Made by a program: the position numbers and the translations under genes
Assembly: GCA_910584915.1 (NCBI GenBank)
Contig: CAJUDM010000023.1
Coordinates: forward strand, 9,822 to 73,821
Direction of reading: 5' to 3'
Source of the DNA: an uncultured Lachnospiraceae bacterium
GTDB lineage: Bacteria > Bacillota > Clostridia > Lachnospirales > Lachnospiraceae
DNA length: 64,000 nt
Notes under the pieces: model-generated
What the model saw: only the letters and a program-made list of their open reading frames with translations
Told to the model about the DNA's origin: nothing
The model's database searches: none
Shown here: piece after piece, positions 16,653-25,791 of the stretch
Position numbering within the stretch: the first letter of the stretch is position 1
Layout: the number at the start of each line of letters is the position of its first letter

Positions 16653-18137
16653 CTATACTTTATCTATCAACTTCTTCTTACTGATCACCGGCTCGCAGGT
16701 GAGATCTACTCCCAGCCGCTTAAAGGTCTTGATATCCACCTCTGACAGCATGACAGAGGTATGTACCTGACAGTCTTTCAGGTTCGGGAGCTGCTCAAGC
16801 GCCGCCCTCGCGTTCTTATCGCCGGTGGCGGCAAGGGAGAGCGCGATCAGCACCTCGTCCGTATGAAGCCTCGGGTTTCTTCCCCCCAAATACCTCACCT
16901 TCAACTCCTGTATCGGTTCGATGGCTTCCGGGCTGATCAGCTTCACATCGTGATCGATCCCCGCGAGGAACTTCAGGGCGTTCAGCAAAAGCGCCGCCGA
17001 TGCGCCGAGAAAATCGGAAGTCTTAGAGGTAATGATATGGCCGTCCGGCAGTTCGATCGCCGCCGCCGGCAGCCCCGTCTCCTCCACCCTCTTCTTAGCC
17101 GCCACCGTCACTTTTCTGTCAGCGGTTGTGATCTTTGCCTGCTTCATCAAAAGCTCTATCTTGTATATCTCATTCTCAGAGGCTTCCTCCCTGACCACCT
17201 TTCCCGCCGCCGTATAGTAACGGCGAATGATCTCCATGCAGGAAGCCTGCCTGCACGCCTCATCGTCCACAATACAGTTTCCCACCATATTCACGCCCAT
17301 GTCCGTCGGCGACTTATAGACGCACTCCCCGTAGATTCCCTCAAAGATAGCGCTCAGCACCGGGAATATCTCGATATCCCGGTTATAGTTCACGGTCGTC
17401 TCCCCGTAGGCTTCGAGATGGAACGGATCGATCATATTGATATCATTCAGATCCGCAGTAGCCGCCTCATAGGCAAGGTTGACAGGATGTTTTAAGGGCA
17501 GATTCCAGATTGGGAACGTCTCGAACTTCGCGTAGCCCGCTTTGATCCCCCTCAGGCTGTCATGGTAGAGCTGCGAAAGGCAGGTAGCCATCTTTCCGCT
17601 GCCCGGCCCGGGCGCTGTCACAACAACAAGGGGGCGCGTCGTCTCGATATAATCGTTCTGCCCGAAGCCTTCCTCGCTGACGATCAACGGAACATTGGAG
17701 GGATATCCTTCTATCATATAGTGCATATAAACGCGGATATTTTTCTTCTCCAGCCGGTTCTTAAACTGAACCGCCCCCGCCTGTCCGCTGAAATGCGTGA
17801 TCACAACGCTGCTCACCAAAAGGCCCCGCCGCTCAAATTCTCCGATCAGGCGCAGCACATCCACATCGTAGGTGATCCCCAGATCCCCCCGCACCTTATT
17901 CTTTTCAATATCTGTTGCGCTGATCACCAGCACGATCTCCGCCATATCGGAAAGTTCCATCAGCATTTTCAATTTTGCATCCGGCATAAACCCCGGCAGT
18001 ACTCTCGACGCATGGTAATCGTCAAAGAGTTTACCGCCAAACTCCAGGTACAGCTTGTCCCCGAACTGCGCTATTCTGTCCCTGATATGCTGGGACTGTA
18101 TTTTTACATACTTCTCATGATCAAACCCGATTTTCAT
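16653..18137 (-). CDS. DUF1846 family protein (UPF0371)
   Basis: 494 aa from the ATG at 18137, the usual size and N-terminus (MKIGFDHEKYVKIQSQHI) of this family; the longer open frame lacks a ribosome binding site. It contains TAPGPGSGKMATCLSQLYHD, a P-loop-like glycine-rich segment, and the conserved region around KSPTDMGVNM. Members are widespread in Firmicutes and structurally characterised, but I know of no firmly established biochemical role. It lies downstream of rhaBA beyond a terminator, so it is probably transcribed on its own. Confidence 0.88.
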   Translation of the reverse strand: MKIGFDHEKYVKIQSQHIRDRIAQFGDKLYLEFGGKLFDDYHASRVLPGFMPDAKLKMLMELSDMAEIVLVISATDIEKNKVRGDLGITYDVDVLRLIGEFERRGLLVSSVVITHFSGQAGAVQFKNRLEKKNIRVYMHYMIEGYPSNVPLIVSEEGFGQNDYIETTRPLVVVTAPGPGSGKMATCLSQLYHDSLRGIKAGYAKFETFPIWNLPLKHPVNLAYEAATADLNDINMIDPFHLEAYGETTVNYNRDIEIFPVLSAIFEGIYGECVYKSPTDMGVNMVGNCIVDDEACRQASCMEIIRRYYTAAGKVVREEASENEIYKIELLMKQAKITTADRKVTVAAKKRVEETGLPAAAIELPDGHIITSKTSDFLGASAALLLNALKFLAGIDHDVKLISPEAIEPIQELKVRYLGGRNPRLHTDEVLIALSLAATGDKNARAALEQLPNLKDCQVHTSVMLSEVDIKTFKRLGVDLTCEPVISKKKLIDKV

Positions 18138-18243
18138 TCTGTCCACCCTCTTTTGTTGTTTGCCGAAAGCAGATCCCGTTTTCTCCGCTCCCTCATCCAT
18201 TCTAGTAGAAAACAGGAAAAATTACAAGTAAATACAACAAAAT

Positions 18244-18287
18244 ATCCGGGTATCAGCCCGCCCGGTGAGGTGGACTGATACCCGGAT
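18244..18287 (-). terminator. Rho-independent terminator after rhaA
   Basis: ATCCGGGTATCAG (18244-18256) pairs with CTGATACCCGGAT (18275-18287); on the minus strand a T-rich stretch follows. It ends the rhaB-rhaA transcript 23 nt after the rhaA stop. Confidence 0.85.
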
Positions 18288-18309
18288 CATTCAAATTTTT
18301 TCTCTTCTC

Positions 18310-19566
18310 TTATGCTCTCTTGGACTGCACTTCCTCTTCATACTTCTCGATCTCTTCAAACCACTCATTCTCGCCCTTCACGCCGCACTCTTCACAGTAC
18401 TGCTCCCAGACTTCCCCGAAGGGCAGGCATTTTACCGCCTCATGCACCGCCATCAGCTTTGTGAACTGGGACTTATCCTGCAGCTCTTTCAGCATTGCAT
18501 TGGGTGTCAGCAGCGCGATCAGGAGCGCTTTCTGCATACTCCGGAAACCGGTCGTCCAAGCGGAGACACGGTTGATCGCCGCATCAAAGTAGTCGAGCGC
18601 AATGTAAACGCGGCCCAGCGCATCGTTTCTCACGATCTCCTTCGCGATCTCCTTCGTCTCGTCGTCCAGCACCACCACATGGTCGCTGTCCCAGCGGATG
18701 CCTCTCGTCACATGCAGCGCTAACTCCGGGAAGAAGCACAGCAGCGCGGGAATCTTGTCGGAGACAACCTCCGTCGGATGGTAATGGCCGTTGTCCATCA
18801 GCGGCAGACATTTATCCTTGTGCGCCGCCGCAAAACTAAGCGCAAACTCAGCGGAACCCGCCGTGTAAGCCTCCACGCCGATACCGAATACCTTGGACTC
18901 CACACAGGGTTTCACCTTATCGAAGTCATAGGGCTCGGAGAGGATCGCTTCTATGGACTCTTTATAACGCATTCTCGGTCCCATTCTGTCAGCCGGAACA
19001 TCCTTGAAGCCGTCGCCGGTCCAGATATTCATGACACAGGGAACGCCTGTCTCCTCCGCAAAATACTGGGAGATACGGATACATGCCTTGCCGTGCTCGA
19101 TCCAGAAATTTCTGGTCTCCTCATCAGGGCTTGAGAGCGTCAGGCCGTCCTTTACCTTCGGATGAGAGAAGAAAGTGGGATTGAAGTCAAGTCCCATATT
19201 TCTCTCTTTCGCGAACTCCACCCATTTTTTGAAGTGTCTCGGCTCGATCTTGTCGCGGTCCACAAAGCCGTCCTCCTCAAAGATCGCATAGCATGCATGG
19301 ACATTGATCTTCTTTGCGCCGGGGCAGAGGGAAAGCACCTTGTCCATATCCGCAAACAGTTCTTCGGGTGTCTTTGCCTTTCCGGGATAGTTGCCTGTGG
19401 TCTGGATGCCGCCGGTCAACGGGCCGTCGTGGTCAAAGCCGATCACATCGTCCCCCTGCCAGCAGTGAAGAGATACAGGGACCTTCTTCAACGTCTCGAT
19501 CGCCTTGTCTGTGTCTACGCCGTAAGCTGCATAAGCTTCTCTGGCTGCCGCATAGTTTTTTGCCAT
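18310..19566 (-). CDS. rhaA: L-rhamnose isomerase
   Basis: 418 aa, full length for RhaA. It interconverts L-rhamnose and L-rhamnulose in the cytoplasm. Diagnostic segments are SLHCWQGDDVIGFD near the N-terminus, KINVHACYAIFEEDGFVDRD, the metal-site region NGHYHPTE, and RGIRWDSDHVV with the aspartate and histidine ligands. AGGAGG lies upstream of the ATG. It follows rhaB by 35 nt in one operon. The product goes to rhamnulokinase, then to the class II aldolase of the microcompartment operon, since no other aldolase for rhamnulose-1-phosphate is in the window. Confidence 0.96.
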   Translation of the reverse strand: MAKNYAAAREAYAAYGVDTDKAIETLKKVPVSLHCWQGDDVIGFDHDGPLTGGIQTTGNYPGKAKTPEELFADMDKVLSLCPGAKKINVHACYAIFEEDGFVDRDKIEPRHFKKWVEFAKERNMGLDFNPTFFSHPKVKDGLTLSSPDEETRNFWIEHGKACIRISQYFAEETGVPCVMNIWTGDGFKDVPADRMGPRMRYKESIEAILSEPYDFDKVKPCVESKVFGIGVEAYTAGSAEFALSFAAAHKDKCLPLMDNGHYHPTEVVSDKIPALLCFFPELALHVTRGIRWDSDHVVVLDDETKEIAKEIVRNDALGRVYIALDYFDAAINRVSAWTTGFRSMQKALLIALLTPNAMLKELQDKSQFTKLMAVHEAVKCLPFGEVWEQYCEECGVKGENEWFEEIEKYEEEVQSKRA

Positions 19567-19601
19567 TTGTTGTTTCCTCCTGTTTTTGTTTGTTTTATTT
19601 A

Positions 19602-21005
19602 TCAGGCTTTGTAAGTCTTCACCCCAAAGGATTCAAAAACACTCGCCCGCGCCTCCTTCAGCCCGGCAAACTCACCCGCCTTGATCATCTGCGCCATCAA
19701 GTTCCCGATCGCCGTGCCCTCGCCCGGTCCCGCATAGACCGTCCTGCCAGATTTCTCCGCCGTCAGGTTGTTTAAGTATACCGCGTTGGAACCGCCGCCC
19801 ACGATATTGATCGCAGGATAATGTACCCCTGTCAGCGACTCGATCTCCTTCACGGTCTTCGCATAACTTTCCGCCAGCGACTGATAGATCACTGCGGCAA
19901 GTTCCCCCGTGGTCTCCGGCACCTGCTGCCCGTCTTTCCGGCAATACTCTTTGATCGCCGCCGTCATATTCTCCGGCGCCAGGAAACAGTCATCGTTGAC
20001 ATCCACTCTGGAAGGAAATTCCTTCGCCTCCTCCGCCATATCACAGAGCTGCGCAAAAGAATACGCATCATTCAGCTCATGCCGCACAGACTGGATCATC
20101 CAGAGCCCCATAATGTTTTTCAGATAGCGGAAACGGTATTCATAGCCTCCCTCGTTGGTGAAATTTTTTTCCATGCTCTCCATGCTGCAGATCGCTTCCT
20201 TATTCTCAACCCCCATCAGGGACCAGGTTCCGGAACTGATATACAGGCATTCATCGGACTGGGTGGGCACCGCCATCACGGCTGACGCGGTATCATGGGT
20301 TGCCGGGAGCACTACCTCGCAGGAAAAGCCCACTTCCTCCTCCACTTCCCTCGAAAACTTTCCAACCACAGTACCCGGCATGGACAACGGCAGGAACATC
20401 TCCTTCGGATAGCCCAGCATTTCGATCAGCTCCATATCCCACTGTTTTGTGGAAGGGCTCACAAGCTGCCCGGATGTCGCATTGGTGTACTCGGACACTT
20501 TATTCCCCGTCAGCAAAAACTGGAAATAGTCCGGCAGCATCAGGAATGTCTTCGCCTTCGCGAGCAGCTCCGGTTCCTGTACTTTGTGTGCCATGAGCTG
20601 ATAGATCGTATTGAATATCAATTTCTGGATACCGGTCCTCGCATATAATTCCTTCTCCGGAATGATCTTATATACTTCCTCGTCCATTCCGTTCATACGG
20701 GAATCGCGGTAGCCATATGTATTGCCGAGAACTCTGTCATTTTCATCCAGCAGCACATAATCCACCGCCCAGGTATCGATCCCCATGCTCAAGGGAATCT
20801 TTCCAATCTCCTTACATTTTTTGATGCCGGCTTTGATCTCCCGGAACAGATGCTCCGTATCCCAGCATCTGTGACCGTCCTTTTTTACCATACCGTTCTC
20901 AAAGCGGTGAATCTCCTCCAGCACGATCTTTCCGTTTTCCACAGAACCTAAAATGTGCCGCCCGCTGGATGCCCCGATGTCCACCGCAAGATAGTAATTT
21001 GCCAT
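19602..21005 (-). CDS. rhaB: Rhamnulokinase
   Basis: 467 aa FGGY-family sugar kinase. The N-terminus YYLAVDIGASSGRHILGSVE is the ATPase phosphate-1 motif typical of RhaB. SMGIDTWAVDYVLLDENDRV carries the catalytic aspartate region, and INIVGGGSNAVYLNNLTAE is the adenosine motif. It phosphorylates L-rhamnulose to rhamnulose-1-phosphate. It is first in the rhaBA operon, preceded by a promoter with AraC-type tandem sites. Confidence 0.96.
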   Translation of the reverse strand: MANYYLAVDIGASSGRHILGSVENGKIVLEEIHRFENGMVKKDGHRCWDTEHLFREIKAGIKKCKEIGKIPLSMGIDTWAVDYVLLDENDRVLGNTYGYRDSRMNGMDEEVYKIIPEKELYARTGIQKLIFNTIYQLMAHKVQEPELLAKAKTFLMLPDYFQFLLTGNKVSEYTNATSGQLVSPSTKQWDMELIEMLGYPKEMFLPLSMPGTVVGKFSREVEEEVGFSCEVVLPATHDTASAVMAVPTQSDECLYISSGTWSLMGVENKEAICSMESMEKNFTNEGGYEYRFRYLKNIMGLWMIQSVRHELNDAYSFAQLCDMAEEAKEFPSRVDVNDDCFLAPENMTAAIKEYCRKDGQQVPETTGELAAVIYQSLAESYAKTVKEIESLTGVHYPAINIVGGGSNAVYLNNLTAEKSGRTVYAGPGEGTAIGNLMAQMIKAGEFAGLKEARASVFESFGVKTYKA

Positions 21006-21104
21006 AGTTTTTCCTCATTTCCGCGCCATCACAGCGCTTATCTCCTCTCTTTTCTGCAGCCCCGAACCTGAAATTCCACGTTTATCAGATTCCCCGTATG
21101 TAAA

Positions 21105-21171
21105 AGTATAACTTATCCCCGGCTTTTATAACAGGACTTTATTTGCAAAATTTACCGTCCTTATTTGCGAA
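21105..21171 (-). promoter_or_regulatory. rhaB promoter with AraC-type tandem operator half-sites
   Basis: On the minus strand TATACT (21110-21105) is a good -10 box and the -35 position (around 21128-21133, TGTTAT) is poor. Immediately upstream are two direct repeats: TTATTTGC at 21139-21146 and at 21161-21168 (plus-strand reading), within GACTTTATTTGCAAA and GTCCTTATTTGCGAA, spaced 22 bp. Two direct half-sites two helical turns apart, next to a weak -35, is the classic arrangement for RhaS/AraC-type activation. Confidence 0.6.
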
Positions 21172-21186
21172 AGCATGGAGAAAAGC

Positions 21187-21293
21187 AGCCAGATATGAAA
21201 ACAGCCGCTGAATGCTCGCATTCAAGCGGATATTTTCCTATCTGGCTATTTGGCGACAGCCAAGCATCCGAAATACAAAGTATTTCGGATGCT
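21187..21293. terminator. Two strong back-to-back hairpins upstream of rhaB
   Basis: Hairpin 1 (21187-21247) is a 61-nt near-palindrome with ends AGCCAGATA/TATCTGGCT and core GAATGC/GCATTC; on the minus strand it is followed by GCTTTTC. Hairpin 2 (21263-21293) has a perfect 14-bp stem AGCATCCGAAATAC with a 3-nt loop and a plus-strand TTTTC tail. Together they look like terminators insulating the rhaB control region from neighbouring transcription. Confidence 0.65.
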
Positions 21294-21335
21294 TTTCTAC
21301 TCTATAACAGCCGGGTCTGTGTGGCACAGCAGCCC

Positions 21336-21492
21336 GGTCTGCGCCACGCAGATCAGCTATCAGACGGGGTTTTCCACCAGCGCCCACTTCGGGCAGGTCT
21401 TTCGCAAAACCTTCCACATGAGCCCTCTGGAATACCGGGCACAGTACGCCCGTATGGGCGCGGGCAGAGATACCCCTTATTCTCCGCTGTAG
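21336..21492 (+). pseudogene. 3' remnant of an AraC-family regulator gene
   Basis: The frame ending at 21492 encodes CATQISYQTGFSTSAHFGQV and then FRKTFHMSPLEYRAQ, the second helix-turn-helix and C-terminal signature of AraC/XylS regulators. Nothing upstream encodes the rest of the protein: a terminator hairpin lies at 21263-21293 and the preceding sequence has no AraC-like coding. Its position beside rhaB suggests a lost RhaS/RhaR-type regulator. The remnant overlaps the end of the convergent oxidoreductase gene by 16 nt. Confidence 0.75.
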
Positions 21493-22472
21493 TAGCCGAT
21501 CCCGTCGAGAATCCGGTCCACCGTGTCCGCCAGCGAAACGCTGAAGCCCTCCGTCACATAGGGTTCTTCCTCCCCGCAGATACAGCGCCCGAGCTGTTCC
21601 ACCTCGAGACAGTAATTGTTGGGCACTTCCACCTCTCTCAGTTCATCCTTCCCGTCGAAAGTGCGCAGACGATAGCTGAGTGTTCCCGGCGCGTTAAAAC
21701 CGAAATTCACTGAGGTGATGGACCCTTTGGAGCCGTGGATCTGGAAACGGTCCAGGGATGAATTCTTTTCCGTCTCCAGCACCATGCCGCAGTCGATATG
21801 CGCTTTGCTGCCATTTTTATATTCCAGCACCGCCGTCGTATACGTGTCGATCCCTTCCTCCGACAAAACTGCAGCCGTATGGATCTTATCCGGCGCCATC
21901 CCCGTCATGCGCTGCACAAGGCTCAGCGCGTAGACGCCCAGATCATAGGTACAGCCGCCGAGAGTCTCTTTCCGCATGCGTATATTGCTGCGATCGTAGT
22001 CCGATGTGATCAGCGCCGCCTCCGCATAGCGCACATCTCCGATCACGCCCTCCTCGATCAACCCGCGGATCTCTTTGATATACGGACTGTGCTGGTAAGC
22101 GAAAGCTTCCATCAAAAACACATGATTCTCCCTCGCCGCCTGAAACATCTCCCGCGCCTGCGCAGCGTTTGCCGCCAACGGCTTCTCGCATAATACATGC
22201 TTTCCGCTCTTCAATGCCTTTATGGTCCACTCATAGTGGAGAGTGTTCGGAAGAGGAATATATACCGCTTCGATCTCCGGATCTTCCAGCAGCTCCGCAT
22301 AGCTCCCGTATGCTCTCTCAAAGCCATATTTTTTCTTAAACTCCTCCGCCTTTTCCATGTTGCGCCCCGCGATCGCCACAAGCTCGCAGTTCTCCGCAAG
22401 GCTCATTCCTCTCGCCGTATCCCTCTCAAAGATATACGCCGTTCCCATAACGCCCCATTTGATTTTTCTCAT
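21477..22472 (-). CDS. Gfo/Idh/MocA family oxidoreductase
   Basis: 331 aa. N-terminal NAD(P)-binding Rossmann domain (KIKWGVMGTAYIFERDTARG), then the family EKP motif in VLCEKPLAANAAQAREMFQA with the catalytic-type lysine, and the C-terminal sheet domain (YDLGVYALSLVQRMTG). Likely a cytoplasmic sugar or inositol-type dehydrogenase; the substrate is not identifiable. GGAGG precedes the ATG. It follows a ROK regulator by 107 nt and probably shares its transcript with the cupin gene. Confidence 0.88.
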   Translation of the reverse strand: MRKIKWGVMGTAYIFERDTARGMSLAENCELVAIAGRNMEKAEEFKKKYGFERAYGSYAELLEDPEIEAVYIPLPNTLHYEWTIKALKSGKHVLCEKPLAANAAQAREMFQAARENHVFLMEAFAYQHSPYIKEIRGLIEEGVIGDVRYAEAALITSDYDRSNIRMRKETLGGCTYDLGVYALSLVQRMTGMAPDKIHTAAVLSEEGIDTYTTAVLEYKNGSKAHIDCGMVLETEKNSSLDRFQIHGSKGSITSVNFGFNAPGTLSYRLRTFDGKDELREVEVPNNYCLEVEQLGRCICGEEEPYVTEGFSVSLADTVDRILDGIGYYSGE

Positions 22473-22579
22473 GAATATTGTCCTCCATTTTCCTTTATTA
22501 TTTTTGTTTTCATCTCTTTATCAAACGGATCACCACCCGGATAATACCTGCCGGATTCTCCACACCTGACAGTGCTACT

Positions 22580-23788
22580 TTAAAACAGCCGTCCCTCGAA
22601 AACAGCCGTGAGCAGAGCACCGACACAGCCATACACCGTAGCTTCCGATCCGAAATGTGATTTTACGATCCTGATGCCGCGATATTTCCTTGCGATCTGG
22701 CGCTCATTTACCTGACGCTCCGCCTTTTGCAGATAGAGGTCCGGTATCCAGTAGCCATCATGCCCGATAATGATCTTCTGCGGGTTTAATCCGTTCACAA
22801 AACCGGTGATGCCGCACGCCAGTTTTTCCGCCATCCCGCAAAATATCGCATCCATCTTTATATCCCGCTCCGCAAAATCCATGCCATCTTCCTCCCGCCT
22901 TTTGATCGCACCTTCCATCTCCCGGCAGAATTCGAAAAATGTTTTCTCTTCCCCGACCGCGTCCCGCAGCTGCCCTTCTATCACATTGCTGGATATGTAC
23001 CGCTCCAGACAGCCCCGATTTCCGCACTCGCAGGGTATTCCCCTCCAGTCAATACTGGTGTGTCCCAGTTCACAGACCATACCGCTGGCATTCGTGTAGA
23101 GCTTCCCGTTGACCACAAGCCCCGCACCAACGCCGTTTGCCAGATCCACATAGATAAAATCATCACAGCCGCTTCCGTTTCCGTAATACTTTTCCGTGAT
23201 CGCCGCACAGTTGCTCTCGCCGTCAAAAAACACAGGCATGTGGTATCGCTCTTCCATCTCTTTCTTTAATTCCAGATCGTGCAATCCATAGAAGTTCGGC
23301 GGTTCCAGTATCTTTCCCCGCCTATTGTCCACCGGGCCGATAGCGCCGATGCCGATCCCATAAATCTTCTCCCCGGGATACAGGCAAAGCACGCTGTCCA
23401 CCGCCTGGAAAATATGCTCTGGTATAGAATGCGCATTTTCCTCCGTTATCAGAAACTCCGTCTTTTTCAGGATATTTAACTGCAGATCACACAAAATAAC
23501 TGTGCATCTCTCCCGGTACAGATTCACACCCAACAGCTTCGGCGCGTTCGGAGACACACAAAGCTGGACCGGGTTGCGCCCTTTTCCCTCTACTTGAACC
23601 TTCTCCCGCTCCTCCAGTACGCCGTTTTCCAGAAACTCACCGACAATGTAGGACACTGTCATCTTTGCCAGCCCTGTCTTCTGGGACAGTTCGATCCTGG
23701 AGCCGCACTGCCCCGTCGCGATCAGCTTCAGCACAAGCCCACGGTTCCGTCTCTTTAACTGCACGTTGTTTAATCCTGACTCAGACAT
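22580..23788 (-). CDS. ROK-family transcriptional regulator (NagC/XylR type)
   Basis: 402 aa from the ATG at 23788, where GGGAG lies 7 nt upstream; it overlaps the cupin gene end by 8 nt. N-terminal winged helix (NRGLVLKLIATGQCGSRIEL, SQKTGLAKMTVSYIV) followed by a ROK sugar-binding domain with YGIGIGAIGPVDNRRG, VDLANGVGAGLVVNG, and the zinc-binding cluster GIPCECGNRGCLERY. The three-gene set cupin-ROK-oxidoreductase is probably autoregulated through the direct repeats at 24370-24413. Confidence 0.92.
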   Translation of the reverse strand: MSESGLNNVQLKRRNRGLVLKLIATGQCGSRIELSQKTGLAKMTVSYIVGEFLENGVLEEREKVQVEGKGRNPVQLCVSPNAPKLLGVNLYRERCTVILCDLQLNILKKTEFLITEENAHSIPEHIFQAVDSVLCLYPGEKIYGIGIGAIGPVDNRRGKILEPPNFYGLHDLELKKEMEERYHMPVFFDGESNCAAITEKYYGNGSGCDDFIYVDLANGVGAGLVVNGKLYTNASGMVCELGHTSIDWRGIPCECGNRGCLERYISSNVIEGQLRDAVGEEKTFFEFCREMEGAIKRREEDGMDFAERDIKMDAIFCGMAEKLACGITGFVNGLNPQKIIIGHDGYWIPDLYLQKAERQVNERQIARKYRGIRIVKSHFGSEATVYGCVGALLTAVFEGRLF

Positions 23789-24278
23789 CTTTCTGCTCCC
23801 ACACAATTTCCGTCCAATCCGCCTTCTCATAGGGGACCAATGTGCAATCCTTTTTATATGTCCGCTGCGGAAGCACAATTAAAATATGAACATCTTCCTC
23901 CCCGGCGGCAAAAGATTCCTGATGCCAAACGCCTGCATTCAATTTCACAAGCACTCCCCTCGGCACAAAAAATGCTTCCGTCTTTTCCGGAACGATCTCC
24001 TTTGACGGCGGCGCCACATGGAAAATGATATCCCCGTCAATCGGCATCATGATCTCGCAGGCTTCGTCATGATATTCCGCCTTCGTCACGATCATCTCCG
24101 GCACCTTTCTCACAACATAAGAAGAAAATGCCATCGGCATGGAACTACCGTTAGCCGCCAGCACATGATCCGGATAGAAATCATCCAAATGATTCCCCTG
24201 CGGATTTACCATATCGTAAAATTCACCAAACTCTCTGAAATTATCATTTGTGAGCTGTTTTGCATATATTTTTCTCAT
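23781..24278 (-). CDS. Ureidoglycolate-lyase-like cupin protein (AllA superfamily)
   Basis: 165 aa. The central part (EYHDEACEIMMPIDGDIIFH, then FFVPRGVLVKLNAGVWHQ) resembles the AllA fold, including the GVWH segment. Intact and well expressed by its GGAGGA site. There are no purine-catabolic neighbours, so a true ureidoglycolate lyase role is doubtful; proteins of this shape next to sugar regulators may be sugar-acid or lactone enzymes. First gene of the ROK/oxidoreductase operon. Function unassigned. Confidence 0.7.
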   Translation of the reverse strand: MRKIYAKQLTNDNFREFGEFYDMVNPQGNHLDDFYPDHVLAANGSSMPMAFSSYVVRKVPEMIVTKAEYHDEACEIMMPIDGDIIFHVAPPSKEIVPEKTEAFFVPRGVLVKLNAGVWHQESFAAGEEDVHILIVLPQRTYKKDCTLVPYEKADWTEIVWEQKDV

Positions 24279-24369
24279 CGCCTCATCCTCCTCTTTTTAT
24301 TCTCTATAAACCGGAACATTTCTCAACATACTCTTTTTCCTCCATAATCTCACTTTCGCTTTTATTTAG

Positions 24370-24422
24370 TACATCTATTTTACTTTATATCTATATAATA
24401 CATTCATTTTACTAATTGTCAA
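24370..24422 (-). promoter_or_regulatory. Promoter and direct-repeat operator of the cupin-ROK operon
   Basis: TTGACA on the minus strand at 24422-24417 with TATTAT/TTATAT 16-18 nt further. Overlapping are two 15-mers in direct repeat, TACATCTATTTTACT (24370-24384) and TACATTCATTTTACT (24399-24413), 29 bp apart. Each is partly self-complementary (AGTA...TACT). They straddle the -10 region, fitting autorepression by the ROK protein. Confidence 0.5.
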
Positions 24423-24446
24423 GTACAAAATAAAATTTTTTATGAG

Positions 24447-24475
24447 TTGATATATCGGCCTGTTTATCCTATACT
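24447..24475 (+). promoter_or_regulatory. Promoter of the AraC-type regulator gene at 24561
   Basis: TTGATA (24447-24452), a 17-nt spacer and TATACT (24470-24475), 86 nt before the start codon. It diverges from the cupin-ROK promoter. Confidence 0.65.
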
Positions 24476-24560
24476 AAGAGAAATGCGACTGTTCACAGAT
24501 CAGACAGAGCCCCCTGCCGGCTTTCCAAAACCGATATTCCGGCAGATAGAGGAACAAAAT

Positions 24561-25637
24561 ATGAATCCTGAACTTTTGGAAAAACTAAAACCTGTCACCA
24601 GAGAGGAACAGGCCATTTTGGACGGCGGCAAAAATGTGCAGAGAGACCTCTATACCACTGGCCAGGGTTACAGCCGCCGCATTTCAGACATCTCGACAGG
24701 CGGCGCGCAAAAGCCCTGCGGTTCTGTCCTCTCCGACAACTCAAATTTTATCGTGGACAGCCGTAAAATGTTGGAAAAGGGAAAACTGATCGATATCCGC
24801 CCGCACACGAGGTTCATCCACTTCCCCGTCCACAGGCACAACTACGTGGAGATCATCTACATGTGCAGCGGTTCCACGACCCACATCATAGGCGGGCACA
24901 ACACCGTGAAGCTGGAGACCGGCGAGCTGCTCTTTTTAAACCAGAATGCCACCCAGGAGATCCTGCCTGCCGGAGAAAATGACATTGCTGTCAACTTTAT
25001 CATACTGCCGGAATTTTTTGACCGCGCCTTTCTGATGATGGAGGAGGAGAGCATCCTGCACGATTTCCTTGTGGGTTCCCTGAAAGGGGAGAGCGGCATC
25101 GTGGACTATCTGCACTTTCAGGTCAGGGACGAGCTGCCGATCCAGAACCTGGTCGAAAACATGATCTACTCCCTGGTGACAAAACAGAAAAATTCCCGGA
25201 ATATCAATCAGACCACCATGGGGCTTTTGTTTATTCTGCTCCAGAACCAGAGCGACAAGATCAACAAAAACGACCCGGCACAGTATGAGCAGAATCTGAT
25301 CTTCACGGCTCTCAAATATATTGAGGACAACTACAGGACCGGGACGCTCGAGGAACTCTCCGCCCTGATCGGACAGCCTGACTATTATATCAGCAAACTG
25401 ATCAAACGCCACACCGGACATACCTTCAAGAACCTGTTGCAGATAAAACGGCTCAACCAGGCGGCATTCCTCTTAAACACCACAAAGCTTCCTGTGGAAA
25501 ACATTATCCTGCTGGCAGGCTACGACAATACCAGCTATTTTCACCGGATATTTAAGGAACATTTTCATATGACGCCGAGAGCCTACCGGCTTGCGGCATC
25601 CGGCAGATCATCCGAGGTATCAGATCCGCCGGACTGA
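24561..25637 (+). CDS. AraC-family transcriptional regulator with cupin sensor domain
   Basis: 358 aa from the ATG at 24561 (AGAGGA upstream; the open frame runs further but without a site). A cupin-type effector domain occupies about residues 85-190 (HRHNYVEIIYMCSGSTTHII, GELLFLNQNATQEI), and the C-terminal 100 residues hold the two helix-turn-helix units, ending in GYDNTSYFHRIFKEHFHMTP. Unlike RhaS it has a long N-terminal segment before the cupin. It is one of two intact AraC regulators near rhaBA and a candidate activator for the tandem sites above rhaB. Confidence 0.9.
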   Translation: MNPELLEKLKPVTREEQAILDGGKNVQRDLYTTGQGYSRRISDISTGGAQKPCGSVLSDNSNFIVDSRKMLEKGKLIDIRPHTRFIHFPVHRHNYVEIIYMCSGSTTHIIGGHNTVKLETGELLFLNQNATQEILPAGENDIAVNFIILPEFFDRAFLMMEEESILHDFLVGSLKGESGIVDYLHFQVRDELPIQNLVENMIYSLVTKQKNSRNINQTTMGLLFILLQNQSDKINKNDPAQYEQNLIFTALKYIEDNYRTGTLEELSALIGQPDYYISKLIKRHTGHTFKNLLQIKRLNQAAFLLNTTKLPVENIILLAGYDNTSYFHRIFKEHFHMTPRAYRLAASGRSSEVSDPPD

Positions 25638-25791
25638 TATCGGCTCTTTGGACTCCCGCGCCGGAGCCAGGCTGTCTCAGCCGCCATATTCCTTTGCGCG
25701 AGGATGCAAAAACAGCAATGACAGGTTCACAACATCATACAACAGAAAGGATCATATACAGGAAGATACCTCTGTATATCAGTGTCAGAAT

